Positions 16,775-25,186 of a stretch of DNA of 64,000 bases are shown here, piece after piece. The notes under the pieces are model-generated. The model did no database searches, was not told the DNA's origin, and saw only the letters and a list, made by a program, of their open reading frames with translations. Each line of letters starts with the position of its first letter. Within the stretch, counting starts at the first letter, position 1. The position numbers and the translations under genes were made by a program. The stretch is from Streptomyces sp. NRRL F-5122 (lineage in GTDB: Bacteria > Actinomycetota > Actinomycetes > Streptomycetales > Streptomycetaceae), in the NCBI RefSeq assembly GCF_001507435.1, contig NZ_LMWH01000246.1, positions 1 to 64,000 on the forward strand, read 5' to 3'.

Positions 16775-17428
16775 GTGTCCCACGGCTCCACCTCGCTGCC
16801 CGCCCAGCTGTATCTGCTGGCCTGGGACATCTCCGGGCCCTGCCTCACCGGTGCGGCCGGTATCGGAAACCTCGTCCGGGCAGGTGCCCTCACCGAACTG
16901 GCGCAGCGGGGTCTGCTGGTCGACGTGGAGGGCGTCGCCACCCCCGCCGACCTCGACGCCGAGACGGGCGACCCCGTCCTCGACGGGCTCCTCGAACTCG
17001 TCGAGGAGTCGATGCCCCGTCTCTGGAGCACCTGGGTGACCCTGCACACCGGGATCACCCTGGACGCCGTGCGCGCGGGGCTCGTCACGCAAGGCCTGCT
17101 GCGCGCCGGGAAGAAGAGGGCGCTCGGGCTGCTGCCGCCCGCGGACCACGAACTGCGGGACGTGCGGGCCGTGGAAGCACTGCAGCAGGAGGCGCGCCGG
17201 GTGCTCGCGGGCGGGGCACCCGTCACGGAGGTCTCCGACCGTGACGCCGCCCTCGTGCCGCTGGCCGCCGCGGCCGGACTGCGCACGGTGGCGACCGAGG
17301 CGGAGCGGGAACGCCACCGGGAGCGCATCGAGGCGCTGGCGGACCGCGCCGGTGCCGCCTCGCCCGCGTTGCACAGGGTCGTCCACGAGGTGCGTTCGGC
17401 CCTGGTCGCGGCGGGTGCGGCGGGCTGA
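16775..17428 (+). CDS. GPP34 (GOLPH3-like) family phosphoprotein
   Basis: The 217-residue helical protein fits the GPP34/GOLPH3 domain found in many actinomycetes: LPAQLYLLAWD near the start, LVRAGALTELAQRGLL, and ERERHRERIEALADR near the end. In eukaryotes GOLPH3 binds phosphatidylinositol-4-phosphate at Golgi membranes; in bacteria its role is unknown. GTG 16775 follows AGGAGG. There is no signal peptide or membrane segment. It is followed 73 bases later by a lyase gene on the same strand. Confidence 0.82.
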   Translation: MSHGSTSLPAQLYLLAWDISGPCLTGAAGIGNLVRAGALTELAQRGLLVDVEGVATPADLDAETGDPVLDGLLELVEESMPRLWSTWVTLHTGITLDAVRAGLVTQGLLRAGKKRALGLLPPADHELRDVRAVEALQQEARRVLAGGAPVTEVSDRDAALVPLAAAAGLRTVATEAERERHRERIEALADRAGAASPALHRVVHEVRSALVAAGAAG

Positions 17429-17501
17429 TCCCCCTCGCGGCGGCACGTACCTGTCGGAAACCTGCCGGACTCCGACCGGTGGTCCTGGTTGGCTCGTCCC
17501 C

Positions 17502-18335
17502 ATGACCTCCGAGACTCTTCCCGGCGGGCAGGCTCTCGCCTTCCGTGCCCTCCATGTGCCCGGCCGTCCGCTCGTCCTGCCCAACGCCTGGGACACGGCC
17601 AGCGCGCGGCTCGTCGAGGAGGCCGGCGCGGCGGCCGTCGCCACCACCAGTGCCGGTGTCGCCTGGGAGCTCGGCGCCGCCGACGGCGACCGGCTGACCC
17701 GGGCCGACGCCCTCGCCGCGGTCGCCCGCATCGCGGACACGGTGGCCGTGCCCGTCACCGCGGACATCGAGACCGGGTACGCGAACGACCCCGCGGGCGT
17801 CGGGGACACGATCAGGGAGGTGCTCGCGGCGGGCGCCGTCGGTGTGAACATCGAGGACGGCCTGTACGGCCCGGGCGCGCCGCTGCGCCCGGTGGACGAG
17901 CAGGTCGAACGCATCGCCGCGGCGCGTGCGGCCGCCGACGCGGCGGGGGTACCGCTGTTCGTCAACGCCCGCGTCGACACGTATCTGCGCGGTGCCGGGG
18001 GACTGGGCGACACCCTCGAGCGAGCGGCCGCCTTCCTCGCGGCCGGGGCGGACGGCGTCTTCGTGCCGGGGACCGTCGACCCGGTGACCGTGAAGGCGCT
18101 CGCCGAGGGCATCGAGGGTCCGCTGAACGTGCTGGTCGGCGCCAGCACGCCCCCCGTCGCCGAACTGGCGGCCCTCGGCGTCGCCCGGATCAGCGCCGGA
18201 TCGGCCCTCGCCGAGGCGGTCCACGGTCTGGTCCTGCGCGCCGCACGGGAGCTGCTCGGCGCGGGGACGTACGGGGCCCTCGCGGGCGGAGCCGACTACA
18301 CGAGCCTCAACGGGCTGCTGGGCGGCGGTCGTTAG
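17502..18335 (+). CDS. Isocitrate lyase / PEP mutase family protein
   Basis: The 277-residue protein is a TIM-barrel of the PEP mutase/isocitrate lyase superfamily (residues about 10-245). VLPNAWDTASARLVEEAG opens the barrel. Mg-binding and active-site segments follow: VTADIETGYAN, VGVNIEDG and FVNARVDTYLRG. The active-loop KKCG of true isocitrate lyase is absent, so it is more likely a 2,3-dimethylmalate or oxaloacetate-type C-C lyase or a related enzyme of unknown substrate. ATG 17502 has only a weak ribosome site. Confidence 0.85.
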   Translation: MTSETLPGGQALAFRALHVPGRPLVLPNAWDTASARLVEEAGAAAVATTSAGVAWELGAADGDRLTRADALAAVARIADTVAVPVTADIETGYANDPAGVGDTIREVLAAGAVGVNIEDGLYGPGAPLRPVDEQVERIAAARAAADAAGVPLFVNARVDTYLRGAGGLGDTLERAAAFLAAGADGVFVPGTVDPVTVKALAEGIEGPLNVLVGASTPPVAELAALGVARISAGSALAEAVHGLVLRAARELLGAGTYGALAGGADYTSLNGLLGGGR

Positions 18336-18349
18336 CCCTCCAGGACGCT

Positions 18350-18403
18350 GTCCGGCCGTGCGCGCCCTGCCCCAAGGGGGGTGCGGCCGCCCGACGGCCG
18401 GAC
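18350..18403. terminator. Strong hairpin between convergent genes
   Basis: GTCCGGCCGT (18350-18359) and ACGGCCGGAC (18394-18403) are exact complements. A C-rich/G-rich inner part can also pair. It lies between the lyase gene and ssgD, which converge, so it probably stops transcription in both directions. Confidence 0.65.
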
Positions 18404-18422
18404 CCTCCGGAGGCGGCCCCGA

Positions 18423-18836
18423 TCAGGCGTCCCGCATCAGCTCCGCCAGGTCGTGGTCCAGGTCCATCTGCAGATGCTCCAGGCCCGTCGGCACCAGTTC
18501 CGCGGTCCGCTGCAGGAATTGCCGGACGTCGGCCGAGTGGATGTGCACCACGGCGGTGCCCTCCGGGGCGTGGAACTCCACCACGGTGCGGTCGTAGCCG
18601 TACGGCCGCACCCGGACGTCTCCGTGGCCCTCGGATCCCTCCAGACCCGCGCGCAGTAGTTCACGTGCGAAGGTCCAGCAGACCTCCACACCCTCAAGGG
18701 TGGCCGGGGCGGGGAAGGTCATGCGGACGGCGAAGGGGTCGCGCCGGTCGTAGTGGAGCGTGGCAGGAATGCTCTGCATGCGCGGCGCAGCGGCGACGAG
18801 CCGGGCCTCCACTGGCTGCTCGATCAGGGTGGACAA
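18423..18836 (-). CDS. ssgD: SsgA-like sporulation / cell-wall regulator SsgD
   Basis: The 137-residue protein is an SsgA-like protein (SALP), a family unique to sporulating actinomycetes that guides septation and peptidoglycan handling. It carries IPATLHYDRRDPFAVRMTF, WTFARELL, GDVRVRP and FLQRTAELVPTG, matching SsgD (SCO6722 from memory) including the extension STLIEQPVEARLVAAAP. The start is TTG 18836: AAGGGAG sits 7 bases upstream and the conserved extension begins there, whereas further upstream reading is not conserved in style. SsgD is thought to act in lateral wall integrity. The gene is monocistronic. Confidence 0.88.
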   Translation of the reverse strand: MSTLIEQPVEARLVAAAPRMQSIPATLHYDRRDPFAVRMTFPAPATLEGVEVCWTFARELLRAGLEGSEGHGDVRVRPYGYDRTVVEFHAPEGTAVVHIHSADVRQFLQRTAELVPTGLEHLQMDLDHDLAELMRDA

Positions 18837-19098
18837 CGCCTTGCTCCCTTGTGACGGCTGAACGGACTTCGGGCGGATGTGACACGGCACTTGAAGAGAC
18901 GATGGAAGCGGCGATTCCGTGCACATGAACGGCGAGTGACCTCTGTCACCGAGTCCATGCCAGTGAGGTGATCCACAGGAGCTCGACGGCTTCGGCCCGT
19001 GGTTCGCGGGTCACTCAGGAGGACTCCGTGCGCATCGGTGCGGTTCCCGGGTACGGCCATCTGGACGGGGCCGTGGCGGTGGGCTAGCTTCGCGCGCC

Positions 19099-20187
19099 AT
19101 GACGGGCATGGGGAACACGAAGCGTTCGGGCCGGATGATGGCCGTGGGAGTGTGTGCCGCCGCGCTGGCCGCGCTGTCGGTCGCACCGGCGCAGGCGCAC
19201 GGGGCGTCGCGGCCGGCGCCGCACTGGGAGCTCAAGGACAGCGGCACCGCGGCGCGTTTTCGCGGGCTGGCCGCGGTCGATCGGGACACCGCGTGGCTGG
19301 CCGGGTCCGGAGGCACCGTGCTGCGCACCGCCGACGGCGGCGCGCACTGGCGGAACGTCTCCCCGCCGGGCGCCGGGGACCTGGAGTTCCGCGACGTCCA
19401 GGCGTTCGACGCGCGGCGCGCGGTGGTCCTCGCCATCGGCGAGGGCGAGGCCTCCCGGGTCCTGCGCACCGAGGACGGGGGCGCGACCTGGACCGAGACC
19501 TTCCGCAACACCGACACCAAGGCCTTCTACGACTGCCTCGCCTTCTTCGACCGGCGTCACGGCCTGGCCATGAGCGATCCCGTCGACGGAAGGTTCCGCA
19601 TCCTGTCCACCAGCGACGGCGGCCGTTCCTGGAAGGTCCTGCCGAGCGCCGGGATGCCCGATGCCCAGGAGGGGGAGGCCGGGTTCGCGGCCGGCGGCCA
19701 GTGCCTGGTCACCTCGGGGCCGCGCGACGTGTGGATCGCCACGGGCGGCGGTGCACATGCGCGCGTACTGCACTCCGCCGACCGCGGGCTGACCTGGAAG
19801 GCCGCCGGCACACCCGTCCCTGCGGGCGATCCCGCCCGCGGCGTGTTCGCACTCGCCTTCCGCGACCGCACCCACGGCATCGCGGTCGGCGGAGACTACC
19901 GCGCGGACCAGGCCTCGCCGATGGCGGCGGCGGTGAGCGGGGACGGCGGCCGCACCTGGACGCCGGCGGCCCAGCCGCCGCCCGCCTACCGTTCCGGCGT
20001 CACCTGGCTCCCGCACAGCCGCACCACGGCGCTCGCCGTGGGCCCGACCGGTACCGATCTCACCACGGACGGCGGGCGCACCTGGCGAACCGTCGACCCG
20101 GGCTCCTTCGACACCGTCGACTGCGCCGCCGATCTGGGCTGCTGGGCCTCCGGCGAGCAGGGTCGGGTGGCCCGGCTGGAGCCCTGA
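19099..20187 (+). CDS. Secreted beta-propeller protein with BNR/Asp-box repeats
   Basis: The 362-residue protein has a cleavable signal peptide (hydrophobic stretch ending APAQAHG near residue 34). At least six Asp boxes of the S-x-D-x-G-x-T-W type are visible (TADGGAHW, TEDGGATW, TSDGGRSW, SADRGLTW, SGDGGRTW, TTDGGRTW). That predicts a six- or seven-bladed propeller like Ycf48 or bacterial sialidase-like proteins. Sialidase catalytic residues are not evident. It is often annotated as oxidoreductase without evidence. The substrate is unknown; it acts outside the cell. Confidence 0.85.
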   Translation: MTGMGNTKRSGRMMAVGVCAAALAALSVAPAQAHGASRPAPHWELKDSGTAARFRGLAAVDRDTAWLAGSGGTVLRTADGGAHWRNVSPPGAGDLEFRDVQAFDARRAVVLAIGEGEASRVLRTEDGGATWTETFRNTDTKAFYDCLAFFDRRHGLAMSDPVDGRFRILSTSDGGRSWKVLPSAGMPDAQEGEAGFAAGGQCLVTSGPRDVWIATGGGAHARVLHSADRGLTWKAAGTPVPAGDPARGVFALAFRDRTHGIAVGGDYRADQASPMAAAVSGDGGRTWTPAAQPPPAYRSGVTWLPHSRTTALAVGPTGTDLTTDGGRTWRTVDPGSFDTVDCAADLGCWASGEQGRVARLEP

Positions 20188-20257
20188 CGCCGGCCTCGGC
20201 GGAACTCTGGGCGACGCGTGACGGCGGAGCGGGGGGATGCGTACGCTCGACACCATC

Positions 20258-20980
20258 ATGACGACCGTACGCATCCCCGAGGACTGGCCCACTACAGAAG
20301 CGCAAGCACGCGCCGTACAGGACGAGTTGCGCGACCGGGTCGTCCTCGACGAGCCGGGGCCGCCGCCCGGGACCGGCCGGGTGACGGGGGTCGACGTGGC
20401 CTACGACGACGAGCGGGGCGCGGTCGCGGCGGCGGCCGTGGTCCTGGACGCGGCCACGCTCGCCGTGGTCGCGCAGGCCACCGCCGTCGGCAGGGTCTCC
20501 TTCCCGTACGTCCCCGGACTGCTGGCGTTCCGTGAGATCCCCACGGTCCTGGCGGCGCTTGAGGCTCTGCACCAGGACCCCGGGTTGGTCGTCTGCGACG
20601 GCTACGGCCTCGCTCATCCGCGCCGCTTCGGCCTGGCCAGCCACCTCGGTGTGCTCACCGGGCTGCCCACTGTCGGCGTGGCCAAGAACCCGTTCACCTT
20701 CGCCTACGTGGAGCCGGCCGCCCCGCGCGGCAGCACGGCCCCTCTGCTCGCGGGTGCCGACGAGGTCGGCCGGGCGGTGCGCACCCAGGCGGGCGTCAAG
20801 CCGGTGTTCGTCTCCGTGGGACACCGGGTGAGCCTCGACACCGCCTGCGCCCACACCCTCGCGCTCGCGCCGAAGTACCGCGTACCCGAATCGACCCGAC
20901 GTGCCGACGCCCTGTGCCGGGAGGCGCTCAAGGAGGCGGTCGCCCGGCCCGGCGGCCGGTCGCCCGAGTACGGGAACTGA
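20258..20980 (+). CDS. nfi: Endonuclease V
   Basis: The 240-residue protein matches endonuclease V, which nicks DNA or RNA one base 3' of deaminated adenine (inosine). Motifs are GVDVAYDD (first catalytic Asp), the PYVPG wedge in FPYVPGLLAFRE, CDGYGLAHPRRFGLASHLG (second catalytic Asp and the HPR loop) and VGVAKNPF. ATG 20258 is chosen; an in-frame ATG seven codons upstream (20237) is equally possible. The gene sits alone between the propeller protein and a tiny membrane protein. Confidence 0.93.
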   Translation: MTTVRIPEDWPTTEAQARAVQDELRDRVVLDEPGPPPGTGRVTGVDVAYDDERGAVAAAAVVLDAATLAVVAQATAVGRVSFPYVPGLLAFREIPTVLAALEALHQDPGLVVCDGYGLAHPRRFGLASHLGVLTGLPTVGVAKNPFTFAYVEPAAPRGSTAPLLAGADEVGRAVRTQAGVKPVFVSVGHRVSLDTACAHTLALAPKYRVPESTRRADALCREALKEAVARPGGRSPEYGN

Positions 20981-21028
20981 GTATCCGTACGGATGCGGCC
21001 GGGTCGTCCCGGCCCGGAGGCTGGGCGC

Positions 21029-21175
21029 ATGACGACACATCGCGCCCCCGAGAGCACGAACGAACCCGCCGCGCCCGTCGAGCGCGGCGTGCGGGTCGCG
21101 TTGCTCCTCGCCGTCTTCACCGGGCTCGCCTGGACGGGCGGGATGATCTACACCGTCCTCACCTGGCCTCTGTAG
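21029..21175 (+). CDS. Small single-pass membrane protein (possibly MmpA-like)
   Basis: The 48-residue protein has a polar N-terminus (MTTHRAPESTNEP) and one C-terminal membrane span (VALLLAVFTGLAWTGGMIY). ATG 21029 follows GGAGG nine bases upstream. From memory it resembles short Streptomyces proteins named morphogenic membrane protein MmpA, but I could not confirm this. It would sit in the cytoplasmic membrane with its N-terminus inside or out undetermined. It follows nfi by 48 bases and may share its transcript. Confidence 0.7.
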   Translation: MTTHRAPESTNEPAAPVERGVRVALLLAVFTGLAWTGGMIYTVLTWPL

Positions 21176-21246
21176 GGCACCGGGGCCTGTCGTTCGGATC
21201 ACGCCGGCGTCGCGGGGCGTGGCACACGCGTCCGCCACGACGGGTC

Positions 21247-22422
21247 CTAGCGGCGGTCCGCCGTTCGGAAGGTGATGCCCGCCGCGCAGAGCCGGTCGAT
21301 CAGCGCTTCACCCATCGCCTGGGCGGTCGTGACCTGGCCGGACGTGGACGGCAGGTCGTCCAGGGCCAGAGACAGAGCCGACTCGGCGAACATCTTGGCC
21401 GTCTCGTCGTACCCCGGGTCGCCGCCCGCGACCTCCGTGAACACGCGCCGCCCGCCGCCCTCACCCACGAACCGCACCGAGAACCAGCTCCTGGCCCGCC
21501 GCTCGGTACTCGGGCCGTCTCCGGGGCGCAGCCGCCCGGACAGCCAACGCCGGGCGGGCGGCAGCTGGGCGGCCGCGAACAGGGCGCCCGCGGTCCCGAC
21601 GCCGCCCAGCGCATAGGGCAGGGTCTCGACGGCCGCGTAGTGCCGGTAGCGGAAGTCGGGCCCGTACTGCTCGAGCGCCCGTGCCGACCGGCGCACCACC
21701 TGGGCGTCGATGGTGGGCAGCGGCAGCGCCCACGCCCCGACCTCCTTGGCGAAGCGCGGTGCGCCGAGCGGCGCCTGCGCCCGGCGGCCCAGCAGGCGCG
21801 GCTCGTGGCGTCCGCGATCCCGGGCCGCGGCCAGCATCTGCGGTCCCCGCGCGAGCTGGCCGAGCGCGGAGGCGAAGGTGCCGCCCGAGAACATGGCCTG
21901 CGCCCGGACGTACCCGTCGACCGTCAGCGGCACCCCTTCGGGGAGCTGCCGCACGGTGAAGTACGCCCCGAGGTCGTGCGGGACGGAGTCGAACCCGCAG
22001 GAGTGCACGATCCGAGCCCCGGTCTCCCGCGCGCGTGCGTCGTGCCGCACGTACATGAGGTCGACGAATTCCGCCTCACCGGACAGGTCCAGATAGTCGG
22101 TGCCCGCGTCGGCGCAGGCGGCCACGAGTTCCTCGCCGTACTCCAGATAGGGGCCGACGGTGGTGGCCAGCACCCGCGCGCGGCGGGCGAGAGCGCGCAG
22201 CGATTCCGGATCGGAGACATCCGCCTGGAGTACACCCGGGTCACTGCCGCCGGGCAGCCGTTCCCGCAGCCGCTCGAGCTTCTCGGCGCTGCGGCCCGCG
22301 ATCGCCCAGCGCACTCCCTCGGGGGTGTGCGCGGCAAGATACTCCGCGGTCAGCGCGCCGACGAAGCCCGTGGCTCCGAACAGCACGATGTCGTACGCGC
22401 GATCCGTTTTCAGCCTGCTCAT
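21247..22422 (-). CDS. Saccharopine-dehydrogenase-like / trans-acting enoyl reductase family protein
   Basis: The 391-residue protein has an N-terminal Rossmann fold (DIVLFGATGFVGALTAEYL, residues 11-29; WAIAGRS). The family segment SGEAEFVDLMYVRHDARARETGARIVHSCGFDSVP follows in the middle. Mycobacterial relatives reduce enoyl intermediates in trans during lipid synthesis; the Streptomyces substrate is unknown. ATG 22422 follows GAGAGGT. It is divergent from the acyl-CoA degradation operon, so it may act on a related acyl substrate. Confidence 0.85.
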   Translation of the reverse strand: MSRLKTDRAYDIVLFGATGFVGALTAEYLAAHTPEGVRWAIAGRSAEKLERLRERLPGGSDPGVLQADVSDPESLRALARRARVLATTVGPYLEYGEELVAACADAGTDYLDLSGEAEFVDLMYVRHDARARETGARIVHSCGFDSVPHDLGAYFTVRQLPEGVPLTVDGYVRAQAMFSGGTFASALGQLARGPQMLAAARDRGRHEPRLLGRRAQAPLGAPRFAKEVGAWALPLPTIDAQVVRRSARALEQYGPDFRYRHYAAVETLPYALGGVGTAGALFAAAQLPPARRWLSGRLRPGDGPSTERRARSWFSVRFVGEGGGRRVFTEVAGGDPGYDETAKMFAESALSLALDDLPSTSGQVTTAQAMGEALIDRLCAAGITFRTADRR

Positions 22423-22532
22423 GACACCTCTCCGCCCGCGCCGTTGTCGGTGGCCGAGGCTAGCGTGAGCGGTGAGCGGTCGGACGAGGAGGTGGGTGCG
22501 CGGGCGAGCCGGCGGTCTCTGTGACGCACTTG

Positions 22533-22546
22533 ACTAAGCGCTTGCT
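22533..22546. promoter_or_regulatory. TetR-type palindrome in the acyl-CoA operon promoter region
   Basis: ACTAAGCGCTTGCT centres on the perfect palindrome AAGCGCTT (22536-22543). It lies between the divergent reductase gene and the acyl-CoA degradation operon, 80 bases before the first start of the operon. Motifs of this form often precede TetR-controlled acyl-CoA genes in actinomycetes. Confidence 0.45.
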
Positions 22547-22591
22547 CGTGAGGGTATTGCCCCTCCCGCCGCCCGTTCATAACATCATCGA

Positions 22592-22611
22592 TGTCACATC
22601 AGTTGTGTCAC
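22592..22611 (+). promoter_or_regulatory. 20-base element shared with the MerR gene promoter (operon copy)
   Basis: TGTCACATCAGTTGTGTCAC begins 35 bases before ATG 22627. It matches 16 of 20 bases with the element 36 bases before the merR start (29371-29390, other strand), in the same orientation relative to the gene. It is a candidate binding site for that MerR protein. Confidence 0.55.
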
Positions 22612-22626
22612 GTACCTGGGGGCCAG

Positions 22627-23763
22627 ATGGCAGTGACAGGGACGCCGGGGCACGGCCCCCTCGCCGGCGTGCGCGTCGTGGAGCTCGCGGGCATCGGGCC
22701 CGGCCCGTTCGCGGCCATGCTCCTGGCCGACCTCGGCGCCGACGTCGTCCGTGTGGACCGTCCGAACGGAACAGGGCTCGCGATCGATCCCGCGTACGAC
22801 GTCACCAACCGGAACAAGCGGTCCGTGATCGTCGACCTGAAGACCGCGGACGGCGCGGCCACGGTGCTCGAGCTGGTGGAACGCGCCGACATCGTCATCG
22901 AGGGCTACCGGCCCGGCGTGGCCGAACGCCTCGGTGTCGGCCCCGGGACCTGCCACGCCCGCAACCCACGCCTCGTCTACGGCCGTATGACCGGCTGGGG
23001 TCAGGAAGGGCCGCTCGCCCCGCGCGCCGGACACGACATCGCCTACATCGCCCTCACCGGCACCCTCGGCATGATCGGGGACCCCGACGCGCCACCCGCA
23101 GTCCCCGCGAACCTCGTCGGCGACTACGCGGGCGGTTCCCTCTATCTGGTCGTCGGCCTGCTCGCCGCGCTCCACCACGCGCGTGCGACGGGCACCGGCC
23201 AGGTCGTGGACGCGGCCATCGTCGACGGCACGGCACATCTGTCCTCGATGATCCACGGAATGCTCGCCGCCGGCGGCTGGCAGGACCGTCGCCGCGCCAA
23301 CCTGCTGGACGGCGGCTGCCCGTTCTACGGCACCTACGAGACGGCCGACGGGCAGTACATGGCGGTCGGTGCCCTGGAGCGGCAGTTCTACGAGGAGTTC
23401 GTCGCCCTGCTCGGCATCGGGGACAGGGCTCCGGACCGCGAGGACGTCACCCGCTGGGACGAGTTGCGGGAGCAGGTCGCGGCATGTTTCAAGACCCGCA
23501 CCCGCGACGAGTGGACGGCGGTCTTCGAAGGCTCCGACGCATGCGTGGCCCCCGTCCTTTCGCTGCGCGAAGCCCCCGGGCATCCCCATCTCGCCGCCCG
23601 CGGCACCTTCACCGAGCACGGCGGAATCACCCAGCCGGCCCCCGCACCGCGCTTCTCCGCCACCCCCGCGTCGGTGCGCAGCGGACCCGCGCGGCCCGGA
23701 GCCGGCACCGCGGACGTGGCGCGCGAGTGGGACGTGCCCAGACTGCTCCGGGACGGCGGCTGA
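22627..23763 (+). CDS. CoA-transferase family III, alpha-methylacyl-CoA racemase type
   Basis: The 378-residue protein is a CaiB/BaiF-fold enzyme: PLAGVRVVELAGIGPGPFA at the start and LGADVVRVDRP. It shows racemase hallmarks NRNKRS-VIVDLK, GHDIAYIAL (His about 127) and NLVGDYAGG (Asp about 157), corresponding to the His/Asp acid-base pair of methylacyl-CoA racemase. It would interconvert 2R and 2S methyl-branched acyl-CoA before beta-oxidation. ATG 22627 follows GGGGGCC; an upstream ATG 22591 overlaps the regulatory element. It is the first gene of the operon with acyl-CoA dehydrogenase, thiolase and FadB. Confidence 0.88.
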   Translation: MAVTGTPGHGPLAGVRVVELAGIGPGPFAAMLLADLGADVVRVDRPNGTGLAIDPAYDVTNRNKRSVIVDLKTADGAATVLELVERADIVIEGYRPGVAERLGVGPGTCHARNPRLVYGRMTGWGQEGPLAPRAGHDIAYIALTGTLGMIGDPDAPPAVPANLVGDYAGGSLYLVVGLLAALHHARATGTGQVVDAAIVDGTAHLSSMIHGMLAAGGWQDRRRANLLDGGCPFYGTYETADGQYMAVGALERQFYEEFVALLGIGDRAPDREDVTRWDELREQVAACFKTRTRDEWTAVFEGSDACVAPVLSLREAPGHPHLAARGTFTEHGGITQPAPAPRFSATPASVRSGPARPGAGTADVAREWDVPRLLRDGG

Positions 23764-24026
23764 TGGCGTCCACGACCCTTCTCGGCCGCACGGCGGCCCC
23801 TCGGCAGTCCGTCGACAAGGTCCGCCGGCTCGAAGAGACCGTGCGAACCGGCCTCGCCGTCCCTGCCGACCTCCTCCGCGAGCCGGGAAGCTGTGTCCAG
23901 GCGCGTGTCGAGGGCCCTGCGCGCCACCGGGATCGAGATGCTGAACATCGCGCCGCCGGGCCGGGATCCGGCCCGGCCGGCCGAAACCGCCGGGAACCGG
24001 CTGCGAGGAGGACGTGCACCCCATGA
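23763..24026 (+). CDS. Small overlapping open reading frame, doubtful gene
   Basis: ATG 23763 overlaps the racemase stop (TGATG), and the TGA at 24024-24026 overlaps the start of the next gene (ATGA). The 87-residue product begins MASTTLLGRTAAPRQSVDKV and then a helical part (RRLEETVRTGLAVPADLLREPG). The last half is low-complexity Arg/Pro/Ala, not like a folded protein. Another frame reads RALRATGIEMLNIAPPG, so this may be a decayed or frameshifted gene instead. Position favours translation coupling, but composition argues against a stable protein. Confidence 0.35.
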   Translation: MASTTLLGRTAAPRQSVDKVRRLEETVRTGLAVPADLLREPGSCVQARVEGPARHRDRDAEHRAAGPGSGPAGRNRREPAARRTCTP

Positions 24027-25165
24027 AGCGGCAGATCTACACCGCGGAGCACGAGGCGTTCCGCGAGACCGTGCGCGTGTTCCTCGCCAAGGAGGTGCTG
24101 CCGCACTACGAGCGGTGGGAGAGGGACGGCGTCGTCTCCCGCGCCGTCTGGCGGGCGGCCGGGAAGCAGGGGCTGCTCGGACTCGCCGTACCGGAGGAGT
24201 ACGGAGGCGGCGGCACCCCGGACTTCCGCTACAGCGCCGTCCTGGTGGAGGAGTTCACGCGCGCCGGCGCCTCGGGGCTCGCGATCGGGCTGCACAACGA
24301 CATCATCGGCCCGTATCTGACGGGCCTGGCCACCGAGGAGCAGAAGCGCCGCTGGCTGCCCGGCTTCTGCGACGGCTCGATCATCACGGCAATCGCCATG
24401 ACCGAGCCAGGGGCCGGTTCCGACCTCCAGGGCATAAGGACCCGGGCCGAGGACAAGGGCGACCACTGGCTGCTCAACGGCTCCAAGACCTTCATCTCCA
24501 ACGGGATCCTCGCCGACCTGGTGATCGTCGTGGCGAAGACGACTCCCGAGGGCGGGGCGCACGGGCTGTCGCTGCTCGTCGTCGAGCGTGGGGCGGAGGG
24601 CTTCGAACGCGGCCGCAACCTCGACAAGATCGGCCAGAAGGCGCAGGACACGGCCGAGTTGTTCTTCCACGACGTGCGGGTGCCCAAGGACAACCTGCTC
24701 GGCGACCTGCACGGCGCCTTCAGGCACCTGATGACGAACCTGGCGCAGGAGCGGCTGAACATCGCCGTCGCCGGTATCGCCGCTGCCGAGCACCTGCTGG
24801 AGATCACCACCGAGTACGTGAAGGAACGCGAGGCCTTCGGGCGGCCGCTCGCCAGACTTCAGCACATCCGCTTCGAGGTGGCGGAGATGGCGACCGAGTG
24901 CGCCGTCACCCGCGCCTTCCTCGATCGCTGCATCGCCGACCACGCGGACGGCGGACTCGACGCCGTGCACGCCTCCATGGCCAAGTGGTGGGCGACCGAA
25001 CTGCAGAAGCGGGTCGCGGACCGCTGTCTCCAGCTGCACGGCGGCTACGGCTACATGACGGAGCACCGCGTGGCCAGGGCCTTCACCGACGGCCGCATCC
25101 AGACCATCTACGGCGGGACCACCGAGATCATGAAGGAGATCATCGGACGTTCCCTGCTCGGCTGA
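24023..25165 (+). CDS. Acyl-CoA dehydrogenase
   Basis: The 380-residue protein is a standard FAD-dependent acyl-CoA dehydrogenase. It has an N-terminal helical domain, a middle sheet domain with AMTEPGAGSDLQGIRT and GSKTFISNG, and a C-terminal domain. That domain carries REAFGRPLARLQHIRFEVAE, LQLHGGYGYM and the catalytic Glu in YGGTTEIMKEIIGR. It introduces the alpha-beta double bond in beta-oxidation. GAGGAGG lies 12 bases before ATG 24023; a GTG at 24014 is closer than usual. It is part of the operon with racemase, thiolase and FadB. Confidence 0.93.
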   Translation: MKRQIYTAEHEAFRETVRVFLAKEVLPHYERWERDGVVSRAVWRAAGKQGLLGLAVPEEYGGGGTPDFRYSAVLVEEFTRAGASGLAIGLHNDIIGPYLTGLATEEQKRRWLPGFCDGSIITAIAMTEPGAGSDLQGIRTRAEDKGDHWLLNGSKTFISNGILADLVIVVAKTTPEGGAHGLSLLVVERGAEGFERGRNLDKIGQKAQDTAELFFHDVRVPKDNLLGDLHGAFRHLMTNLAQERLNIAVAGIAAAEHLLEITTEYVKEREAFGRPLARLQHIRFEVAEMATECAVTRAFLDRCIADHADGGLDAVHASMAKWWATELQKRVADRCLQLHGGYGYMTEHRVARAFTDGRIQTIYGGTTEIMKEIIGRSLLG

Positions 25166-25186
25166 CCCTCCCCGAAAGGCTTACCA

